Below are positions 55,604-64,000 of a stretch of 64,000 bases of DNA, in pieces. The translations under genes were made by a program, and so were the position numbers. A model generated the notes under the pieces. That model had not been told where the DNA came from. It ran no database searches and worked only from the letters and a program-made list of their open reading frames with translations. The stretch lies in assembly GCA_025667525.1 (NCBI GenBank), contig CM046875.1, positions 122,006,340-122,070,339 of the forward strand, read 5' to 3'. The stretch's first letter is position 1. Every line of letters begins with the position of its first letter. Source of the DNA: Glebionis coronaria. Its lineage: Eukaryota > Streptophyta > Magnoliopsida > Asterales > Asteraceae.

Positions 55604-57641
55604 TCGTATGAATTAAGTTCTTGTTCTACATACTATCTGCTGTTGATCCACCTACGTGACACCCAATTATTATTTCCGTTGCATTTGACCTAATTGGGGG
55701 TGTCACATTTGTTACATATAGATTAGTAAAAATCAAAATCATAAAAATGTGTTTAATCAATTTCTTGATTAACCAAAGGATGATTCCTTATCATTCTTAT
55801 GCTCACAATGTAACAAATTTATTTTTGACAAATGCATATGACTTATGTGAATCAACCATGAATATTGGTGTTAAAAATTCGCTTTTAGGTAAACATTAAC
55901 AATGCAATTACCAATGTGTTCAAGGGTTCATATCAATTCCATCATTAAACCAAACTGCTTTGATTAAAATTCGGATTTGTTCTATAAGTGGGTTTAGTGA
56001 AATCACAAGGAATATGAACCTAAAGGAATCATAGCACTAAAACTATGGATACCCACATTCCTAATTTGGTTCTAATTCAATTTAATTTAAAAAAATCCCC
56101 AATTATGAAATTAAGAACCCTAGAACAAATTAATTGAAACTGAATAAAGATACTTACAATTAATCGGTGTTAGATGAAGGATGGATGAAACCTTTGTCTT
56201 GAAATCAATTAATTTGAGTGATTTGGAAGGTTTTCAAAGTTGTTAATGGAGGTTTTGTTTGTCTCCTCGTCGCACCAGCAGAAAAAAGATGAAAGAGAAG
56301 TGTTTGAAAAAGTGTAAAATAATAAAACCAGTATTATTTTAAGCTTAGTGGGTCGTGGCTCATTATTGATAATGAACCGCACATTACCACCGCGCTATTT
56401 ATTGAGCCGAGGGCAGAACATATGTTTTGTCCGTAAAAATGAAAGAAATTTTTTAAACCAAGTTTTTCTAAAATACTTAAAACATATATTAAGACTTTTA
56501 AAAATCATTGGACCACTTCAAGACTAGGTTATAATGCCTTAATGAAGGATTACGAATGGAATCGAGACTCAAAAAGACCGAATTAGACCGAAACGAAGAA
56601 CCGACTACTCGTAAACAAAAAGAAAAAAGAGAGAAACCAAGAGGAGTGAATCAAAGCCAAGTATCAATTCTCAAGATAGAATGACAATCTTCAAGTTGTG
56701 GAAACGAAGAGCTTGTGTCATATATAGTGGTTCATGACGTGCCTTTCCGACGTAAGACGAAACGGATTTGGTAATGAACCATACCAAGCTAGTTTTGTTA
56801 TATAGATTAACAACACTTACTAATAAATATCTTAAACTTTTACAAAACATGAGCAAGAATATAGATTCATTTCTCTCCCACGTGATCGGACTAATATCAT
56901 TGTTAAGTGTTACAATGACAATATCCTTGGAATATTTCAATTCCAAATGTGTAGTATCCTAACTACAACATATGATGTAGTTTAGAATCTCAAAGGATTA
57001 ATCAATCAACTTAGAGATGACCTCAATTGCACATACTACACATGATATAGGGCCTACTAACCGTATTAAGTTGCAAACCATATAAATCATGATTGATACT
57101 TTAGGCTACTACTAACTCACTCTACACCACTTATGTGAGTCAAGTATCCAAGACCATGAAGGTTTGAGAGGGTGAAAGAATAAAATCCTATACCACAAAT
57201 AAGTGTCAAGGCAAGGATGCCAAGAACAATCACATAGTAAAGTAATGATCAAAAGAATGAACAAAGGGCGTGTGGAAGGACGAAAACGTACCTTAGCCGC
57301 AAAGTGCATCCCAAGTCTTCTATTGACTAATGCACCACCCGAACTTGACCAAGGTGCATACATAGTCTTCAAGGACTAGTATCACATCCACCAATTTTGA
57401 TATCATCATCCCATGATGTTGGAGATCAGAAGGAGATAAGTCTTCAACAAGTGTAAGTTACTCAATCCATACCCAAATTAATGATCAGCCTTCATTAGTA
57501 CCTACACAAAGTAAGATACAAACTAGTAGATACATTTCAAGAACAAATCAAAAATTCATAAAAGCTATAAATAAGATCATAAGCAAGAGGAGTTTATATA
57601 GCAATAATTTTAAGGTCTATTTTTAGAGAAAAAAAAAGTTT
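55604..57641. other. Unassigned noncoding sequence inside the SIRE interval
   Basis: No gene. It contains an inverted repeat at 55656-55706 (GTGACACCCAATTA with TAATTGGGGGTGTCAC, two extra G in one arm) that resembles LTR or transposon ends, and a TATTGATA-type hairpin at 56356-56379. A plus-strand AT-rich stretch at 56080-56170 has no features. It may include SIRE interior. Confidence 0.35.
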
Positions 57642-59132
57642 TGACCATAAAGACTAGAAGGGGAGGTTGAATAGTTTCTCTAATTAAGGTCCTAATTAAA
57701 ATTATGTTGGTCCAAAAATTTCATTTTACTTGATAACTAGTTTCATAGTCGTTAAGTAAATTTCCAAGCCATTTGATATATCTAGTGATTATGGAAATGC
57801 AATGCATGAATGTAAAGATGAATAAGTAAAGAGTAAGCAAAGAAACAACCTAAGGTAAGACACCAATATTTATAGTGGTTCGACAACGAAGCTCTCTCTT
57901 CGTTCCTACTCCACTCCTCGAGTACACCTTACTCGAGAATTCCACTATATCCTTAAGATCCCTTCTTGGCGGAATAAACCCTACAATGTCTGTTACAATG
58001 TTTCCCGACACTAAGCTAAATTTCGAGACCTAATCTTAGCTAGGACCAATTTATGTCGCCCATCTTCTTTTCTGACACAAGGCTAGATGTCGAGTCCTAA
58101 TCCAAAGCTAGGACCAATCTATGTCGCCCATCTACTTCTCCAACACAAGGCTAGATGTCGAGTCCTAATCCAAAGCTAGAACCAATCTTCACACACATCA
58201 CTTTCTAGTTAAGTGAGAACTCACAAGACACCAACACACAATTACATCACTTTGTAGTTTAGTGAGAACTTACACACAAGACATATTACAACACAAGACA
58301 CATCCAAGTATACACATATAACTTGGATCTACACAAGACTAATCCAAATATACACAAATACATTTGATCTACACAAGACTTAAATAAACAAGATAATGAA
58401 CATGACTAGATCTAAGAAAGGATGATCTTCATCAAGGCTTCATCTTTTATCACATCACAAATGTGTGAGTGATCTTCTCTTTGAACAAGTAAAGAAGGAA
58501 ATCAAGAGGATAATCATAAGTAAACATACTTAACAAATTAAATGATCATTTACTAATGATTGGAAACATAGAAAGAAGATAAGAAGCAGAAAACTGTCCA
58601 AAAAGGTTCATTGAAAAATAGAGAAATGATCCACTATTTATAAGAGACAGGTTGTAACGGCTTTCTGGGCGCGTATCATTAAATGGTCTGGCGGCTCAAT
58701 ATTGATATTGAACTACAGGCACCTATACCGAGCCGCGGGCTTTAGAGGTCGCTCATTTTTGTCCTTTCGTGAGGAAATTCCATCTGGTGAAGTTTATACC
58801 TTGAGGGTATATTCTTAGGCCATTTGGAATATGCCAAATTCAAATTTCCATTTTCTATTTTAATAAAACATTCTAAAAATAAAGTTTATTAAAATATTTT
58901 GTCACATTTGTATAAATGTGAGTTTTGAGGTTAATCACTTTCTATGATTACTAAACATGTATAAGATATGTTTGTGTGAGACTTAAATGATTATTACCTT
59001 GATGATAGTGTTTGTTGAATAATTCGTCTTTCGATTATCTTTGACGATAAATGTTTTTACACGTTTTCGTGATCAAAACTAAGAAAGATTAGTTATTAGA
59101 AATAATGTTTTAAGGCATTGGTTGCATTAACA
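57642..59132 (-). repeat. SIRE-type 5' LTR (right)
   Basis: It matches 2678-4135 along its length; the first ~10 bp differ. Roughly 70-bp repeats at 58020-58195, TATA at 58633-58641, hairpin at 58692-58715 with three mismatched base pairs. Confidence 0.7.
58633..58641 (-). promoter_or_regulatory. TATA box, right SIRE-type LTR
   Basis: TATAAATAG on the minus strand. Confidence 0.5.
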
Positions 59133-59257
59133 AAAGTAAAACATTAAAATTAAAAAACATTACATAACCACGGAGAGGAAATACGCTACTAGATAGATAA
59201 AAAACAAATACTTAATACGATCAGTCAGTTCTTAGATTTGAATCTGATAACTACCCA

Positions 59258-59420
59258 GAAAACTCCCACCAAAATTGCTCTGGGTAAGCTTCTTCGGCCC
59301 TAACTTTCTCATCCCACTCCCTTTCTGCCCTTTCTTATTCTTCCAATGTATCTCTCAATACTTGTTCATCTTGGTATAGTTGATACATTTGATCGTCAGT
59401 AAGTAAGCTATTTGAGTCGC
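59258..59420 (-). pseudogene. Harbinger ORF1-like C-terminal remnant
   Basis: Minus-strand reading gives LTDDQMYQLYQDEQVLRDTL, EE, a TAA stop, then ERAEREWDEKVRAEEAYPEQ and FWWEF. This Glu/Arg-rich helix ending in an E-F motif resembles the C-terminal part of Myb/SANT-like ORF1 proteins that accompany PIF/Harbinger transposases in Asteraceae. Only a fragment remains. It lies in the right half of the interrupted Harbinger-like element. Confidence 0.35.
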
Positions 59421-60181
59421 TTACAATTGGAAAGAGTGGATCGAGAGAAACATATCAGCATCGGTGTTGTTGTGATGAAGAACCGATATGAGTTTGGCAC
59501 GGAACTCCTTCATTTTTGTGGGGGTGAAGTTATTCAGCCATTCAGTATTATTTTTGAATTTGAGTCTCTAATTTTAACGACTTTCTAAACAAGGCTCTTT
59601 GCATGTTAAAATCGTTATCAGATTCATTTTTTAGAAATCGTTTTCAAATTCATTTTTTAGAAGCGTGTCGATTAAAACACGTTACTCTAGGGAAATATCA
59701 CGGCATTTCTCATATGTTGTGCGCAGTTTCGTTTTAGCTTCGTACGCGGCATCGAAATCAAAGGCTAACGTCGTAAGCGCAAACGACGACGTTGTTGTTC
59801 ATTATTTGTTTCTGAACCATAGCTTTGATCTCGTCGACACATGTGTGGAAGGGAGCACGCCATACAAAATTTTGAAGTTGTATTTGAAAAGTGTATGTGA
59901 AAACATTGACAGTGAAAAGGGTATTTTTTTGTTGTGTGAAAATTAATTTGGTTTTGAAATTTATTTATGAGAGATAAAGGTTTGAAAAAAAAACTATATA
60001 CTATACAGGCGGTAGTGGTGGGGCCCAATTTTACACGAAATACGAAATGACACAAGCTCACCTATTTTGCTTGTTTTTTTCACTCACGCGCGACTAGAAT
60101 TTCTTGCAGCAACATTCGCGCGCGGGGAGGGGTGTTTTTGGTCACGATATGGGGCTCACGCACATTGCTAAATACAACTTA
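59421..60181 (-). other. Right part of the interrupted Harbinger-like element
   Basis: Degenerate sequence with no complete frame. Two small overlapping frames (59665-59946 plus, 59765-60061 minus) have no recognisable domain. It ends with the inverted terminus at 60165-60178 and TTA. Confidence 0.35.
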
Positions 60182-60612
60182 ATCAATCACACCAAAAAAC
60201 ACTTTCACACTAAAGTAATACTTTTATTATTTAAAATAAAAACATTACATTTAAAATTTAAAAAACATTAAAATTAAAAATTAAAAAACATTACAATAAA
60301 AATAAAAAACATTACATTAAAATTTTAAAAAACATAAAATAAAGCATTATGTTAAAATTTTAAATATTACGAGAACATGCTCGATTAAGTCAGTTTTGAG
60401 CCTTTGATGTGCTTCCGAGGACTTGGTGTACCTGGTAAATCGGTACCATTGTTCATCCGATCGAATGAGATCATCAGGTTGATGTTGTTCCTCCTCATAC
60501 CATGTGGGACTTATTGTCGCATTTCACTCTTTGATAACCATATTATGTAATATGTTGCATGTATACATTATACGTGCTAATTTGTCTTTGATATGATCCC
60601 TTGCTGGCAGGG
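60182..60612 (-). other. 3' flank of the Harbinger transposase
   Basis: AT-rich region with repeated ACATTACATTAAAA words, similar to the left end of the interrupted element at 2560-2670. This fits the 3' end of a second Harbinger copy. Confidence 0.4.
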
Positions 60613-61589
60613 CTAATATAGCCCATTGCTTTTTAGGACACCAAAAGTATGTTCTACATCTTTCCTTGCTCCTTCATGAAGTGCTTTATAGCGTAACCTT
60701 TTGTGATCATCATCGACTAAATTTGTAACTGACTTAACAAATGGAACGCATTCAAGATATATCCCATCACAAAGATAGTATCCCCATGGGTAAGTTACAT
60801 TATTGGAAACAAAATGAATCTTTGATGCTTTTCCAAGTTTGATATCGTTGAGTAAAAGGGAACAGTGAATAACATTGATGTCGTTCGATCCTGCAGCTCC
60901 CAAAAAAGCATGTCAGATCCATAAGTCTTCTGAGGCAACAACCTTCAACAAAGTGAATGGATCCGGTCCATGACCACGTCTACAACATTGTGCTTTGTGT
61001 GAGGTTGGACAACCAAACCACGCCTAATATGTAAAATCAAGGCTTCTTAACATTCTAGGTAAACCGTGTTTTTCTTCGTGATGTGCTATAACTTTTCAAT
61101 GTCAGTGATAGTTGGTTTGCGCAAATACTCAAGTCCAAATACCTCCATTACGGCATCACAAAAATAACCAAGTGCTTCTCGAGAAGTGTCATGACCCATT
61201 TGCAGATACTCATCAAAGGCGTCTGGAACGGTCTCGTATGCCATTGACGAATCGTTGCAGTGCATTTTAACTACGGCAAAATCCCTAGCTTTCCGACAGA
61301 GTTTTCTTTTTACACGAAAGTAATCAAAGTGAAGCGTGACTTCATCAACCATAGTTATAAAAAGCGATTGAGGCATTCAGAACCTCTCCTCGAAACGGTC
61401 TTCCGAAAACATCGGATTCTCAGTAAAGTAGGCAGCGTCTAGACGATCATGAGTAGCATAGTAATCACGAGGTATGTTAGTCCTCTTTTGATGTTTTGGT
61501 GTTGGTAAACAAACGAAAAACGACAACGCTTTGCTTAAAAAATTCAAAGCACATTGATTGTATCTTCTCTTCGTCAAATATTTCGTCAA
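60613..61589 (-). pseudogene. PIF/Harbinger transposase, decayed
   Basis: Minus-strand pieces in order: IPRDYYATHDRLDAAYFTEN, EERF, TGA, MPQSLFITMVDEV, VPDAFDEYLQMGHDTSREAL, FGLEYLRKPTITDIEKL, then a TAG. After that, in another frame, come RSLDFTY, CPTSHKAQ, VASEDLWI, a TGA, and AGSNDINVI, GYYLCDGIY and ARKDVEHTFGVLKS. The D of SLDFTY, the D of CDGIY and the E of KDVEHTFGVL fit the DDE triad of the Harbinger nuclease. At least three stops and a frameshift prevent expression. The TGA before MPQSLF replaces a position usually occupied by Arg in this family, which fits CGA to TGA decay. Confidence 0.85.
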
Positions 61590-61958
61590 TCTATTTGAAA
61601 ATCCAAATCCATTTGATTTGTTTGAGTTGTGTTTGAAATTGTTTTAAGTTGTGTGCGTAGAAGTTGTATTTTTTAGTAAAAATTAGTTTGATTTGAAATG
61701 TATTTATATGGGATAAATGAAGTATTGAAAAATTATACTATTTTTTTTATAAATCATATAAACATTGTTTGAGGCGACCATTCCACTTCTCCTGAAAAGT
61801 AAGCTGCTCACCGAATGTGAGCCTAATACCCCCAAGAACATTCGATGAATTAGCTAGGTCATGTGTGACCATTGCCTTTCTTTTTTGTTCACGCTCACTC
61901 ATACAAACTCATAAATGCATCCTTAAAAGCTAATAAACCTAAAAATACCTTAACAATG
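61590..61958. other. Upstream flank of the transposase
   Basis: AT-rich; no frame and no clear terminal inverted repeat found for the right end of this Harbinger copy. Confidence 0.3.
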
Positions 61959-61966
61959 GCGATAAG

Positions 61967-62192
61967 TAGGGTTGGACCAAGACCGAATCGAAATGGTCCG
62001 GTCTGGGTTGGTCTAATCTAGTTTGATCCTCGGTCCAGTCCGGTCCTATTAGGCATAATCAACGAGATTATGGTAATATCGGACCGGACCGAGGACCGAA
62101 TTGGTCCAAAACCCCAGACCGAAGACCGGGCCAAAATTGTTCGGTCTGGTTTTCCGGTCCGGATCGGTTTTGAGTCTATCGGCTCAGCCCTA
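61967..62192. mobile_element. hAT-type MITE, 226 bp
   Basis: Ends TAGGGTTGG and CAGCCCTA (inverted, TAGGGCTG). A perfect 8-bp TSD GCGATAAG lies at 61959-61966 and 62193-62200. The interior is rich in GGTCCGGTC words in both orientations and so largely self-complementary. The 8-bp duplication and TAGGG termini are typical of hAT elements. No coding capacity. Confidence 0.92.
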
Positions 62193-62200
62193 GCGATAAG

Positions 62201-63026
62201 TGCATGATTCGAAATTGACTTTTTATAAAAAATGAAGACTTGGAGTACAACTGAATGATTCAAAAAATGAAATCGAAAAAAAAGAGTATTTACTTGATGT
62301 TGAATGGGGAAGGGTTCAGCCCAGCAGTTATAAACTTACTAGACGAATACCCGCGCATAGCAGCGAGGGTTCCTAGCGTTAGATAATTAACGGCATGCTG
62401 TAGTTGGGAAAATCACATTGTAACTGGAAAGGCTTTTAAGAATGGACAATTCAGTTTTAAATAAAATATGTACATGACATTTAAGATATAGAATCACTTT
62501 TTACCAAACTTTTTGATGAGTTTAACTAATCCCTTGGTATGTAATATCCATTAGAAACCGCAACATAAAGCTAACCATGCGTATCAAGTAAATAGATACT
62601 CACATTTGGAATTTTTTATCTCTGAATTTTGTTGATGGTCATCGTAAAGCTAAGGTGGATAGTAAAATTAACAAACCAATACAAATAAAACTGTGTAGCA
62701 ATACCAATGTGGAATTGTAAAAATAATCTTACTAAATATGTAACAAACAACACATAGAATTTATAGAAGACACAAGTAAGATTATTAATATCTGATTTAA
62801 ATTAGATAGAACAATGACCAAAAGTAGAAAAAAACTTCACGAAACGAATTGTATCCAAATCAAGCTCCCATCCTTTTTACTATCATAAAGAAATTGCAAC
62901 ATGTCATGTAAAAAATGAAGAAACAAAAACTAATAGGAAACCCCCATTGAAGTGTGGGACTTTATACGTCCTATAAATAAATTTAGCTGATCATAATATT
63001 AGCAACATAGTTATATCAATATATAT
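62201..63026. other. Unassigned noncoding sequence
   Basis: No frame, repeat or RNA gene recognised; this is the least repetitive stretch of the window. Confidence 0.3.
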
Positions 63027-63417
63027 CTAAATACATAACCTACATGTATTAAGTCTCTTAATACAAGCAACACCTTTACAGCGCTCCTGGTCTACCTTTG
63101 AGGCCTTGCCTTCACTGTTATGGTGCCTCGAATTGCCGCATTTCATAATGGTTTCACTATCACCTCTGTGGCTTCCTAAGTCGTTAGAAGACGAAGTATA
63201 ACAAGGCAGATGAACAATACCAGATTTAGTACGATATAAATCATCATCAAGTAACAGCTCATAGTAATGCATCGTCTCTTTCTACGATTTTTCCCAGAAC
63301 ATCATCAATGGCAAGTTTATCCCAACAATCCTTAGAATCCTCCTCAAAATGTGCAATCTAGGCATCCGCGAACTCCCTATCCTGCTCTTTAGTTCGTATG
63401 GCTCTTTCATCTGTCAT
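63027..63417 (-). pseudogene. Unrecognised coding fragment, two breaks
   Basis: Reading from ATG at 63415-63417: TDERAIRTKEQDREFADA, TAG, then IAHFEEDSKDCWDKLAIDDV and LGKIVERDDA. A one-base shift near 63272 leads into an 80-codon frame (HYYELLLDDDLYRTKSGIV, CYTSSSNDLGSHRGDSET). Charged, soluble-looking sequence with no transposon family that I recognise. It may be a fragment of a host gene or of a captured gene. A spurious reading is possible, but the long matching openness on both sides of the breaks argues against it. Confidence 0.3.
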
Positions 63418-63617
63418 GATCTAGTACTCGCAATATGTTATTGAAAATTCTCAAAACCACAAGTAGTCATACTATAATAGATTTGTGGGACTTAAATGCA
63501 TGTCAGTTTCACTTCAGCAAACAAAACCTACACCCACAAAGAGACGATCACATTAAATGACCTTTATAGTGATTTAATCCTGATAACAAAAACTATATAT
63601 TAAATTTTATGACGTAT
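63418..63617. other. Unassigned sequence
   Basis: Nothing recognised between the fragment and the LTR start. Confidence 0.3.
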
Positions 63618-64000
63618 TGTAATAAGTGTGAAAACACTTATCCTTTTACCACTTATTTTCAATAATAACAAGACCAAAACGTGTATTTTATATCGTAAAA
63701 GTCGGAATTATGCATGGTTTGTGTTTTTATTGTGTTTCAGGATAAAAATATGAAAAAGGAAGAAAACACGGGCTATCACGGGCTTTTATCGAAGAAAAAG
63801 ACAAAAGACGAAGTCAAAAGGTCAAAAGTGCAAGAATAATGGAAGTTCAAGGCCTATTCTGAAGATGTATCGAAGAAAAAGTCTAAAGGCGGAAGTTTAA
63901 TGAAGTCGAAGAACCAAGTCTAATTAAAGAAGAAAATTATAAGACGAGTTCAATTTATATCGACAAATCCTGAGACGACTTCGAGAAAGACAAAGAATTT
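63618..64000 (+). mobile_element. Family-3-type LTR, partial, plus orientation
   Basis: It starts with TGTAATAAGTGTG and follows the reverse complement of LTRs a-c: CCTTTTACC, CAAAACGTGTATTTTAT, GTCGGAATTATGC, then GGGCTTTTATCGAAG and AAAAGACAAAAGACGAAG. It is diverged and cut by the window edge. Opposite orientation to the copies at 7916-20913. Confidence 0.8.

Larger units (their letters stand above)
2678..59132 (-). mobile_element. SIRE-type Ty1/copia element, heavily interrupted
   Basis: Two similar LTRs (2678-4135 and 57642-59132) lie in the same minus orientation. They are flanked by AAAAT (2673-2677) and AAAGT (59133-59137), a possible 5-bp TSD with one change. A polypurine tract follows the left LTR (4136-4153), with extra GGGGGAG tracts at 4295-4321 as known for the SIRE lineage. 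The Harbinger context on both sides also supports a single insertion. No tRNA-Met primer site is visible beside the right LTR and no pol-like coding sequence was found, so most of the internal region is lost or replaced by later insertions. Two independent LTR insertions remain possible. Confidence 0.5.
2301..60178 (-). mobile_element. PIF/Harbinger-like DNA transposon, interrupted by the SIRE element
   Basis: The left terminus GGCTACATTTAGCAA (2301-2315) is an imperfect inverted copy of the right terminus (60165-60178, reading GTTGTATTTAGCAA on the minus strand). TTA flanks both ends (2298-2300 and 60179-60181), the 3-bp target site typical of PIF/Harbinger. Element sequence is 2301-2677 plus 59133-60178; everything between is the SIRE insertion. 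Inside the left end are two tandem subterminal units of about 105-113 bp (2328-2440 and 2441-2545). The inner parts are rich in ACATTACATTAAAA words like those beside the transposase at 60200-60350. The right part holds an ORF1-like coding remnant. The termini match imperfectly, so the exact ends are tentative. Confidence 0.45.

Overview
The window is plant nuclear DNA made almost entirely of nested transposable elements. No intact host gene was found. The Gag and protease sequences (DLGASINLMP and ILGRPFL blocks, CX2CX3HX4C knuckles) resemble the Ogre/Tat/Athila-type Ty3/gypsy proteins that are abundant in Asteraceae. A eudicot, probably a composite, is my inference from resemblance; no search was possible.

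The nesting was worked out from target-site duplications (TSDs) read directly in the sequence. An outer PIF/Harbinger-like element (2301-60178, TTA on both sides) is split by a SIRE-type Ty1/copia element on the minus strand (LTRs 2678-4135 and 57642-59132). Inside that lie two blocks. Block one is a Cassandra TRIM whose LTRs carry a 5S-rRNA-like segment (7606-21211, TSD ATATG). It is itself split by a gypsy element with three LTRs (7916-20913, TSD ACCCA, called family 3 here). Block two is a second gypsy element (24033 to about 55603, family 1). Its protease gene is split by a third gypsy element (30811-48608, TSD GCCAT, family 2). The left LTR of family 2 holds a young 3.9-kb element with 271-bp LTRs (31931-35834, TSD ATAAG). 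To the right are a decayed Harbinger transposase (60613-61589), a perfect hAT-type MITE (61967-62192, TSD GCGATAAG), an unrecognised broken coding fragment (63027-63417), and the start of another family-3 LTR (63618-64000, plus strand).

The three gypsy families (all minus strand, tRNA-Asp-like primer sites) encode only Gag, a DLGA-type protease and an acidic C-terminal extension that ends in a region with two FDPG motifs. None has reverse transcriptase, RNase H or integrase, so they must have moved in trans. Their LTRs are unrelated. Even so, they share a long noncoding 3' region of about 1.5-2 kb. It contains several polypurine tracts, AGGR-loop hairpins beside two of those tracts, a nested stem-loop and a CGAGTC hairpin after the stop codon. 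Compensatory base changes between families suggest conserved RNA structure. This shared cis-acting module is the most interesting candidate system in the window.

All reading frames are broken by stops, frameshifts or insertions. Several stops fit C-to-T decay of methylated cytosines.
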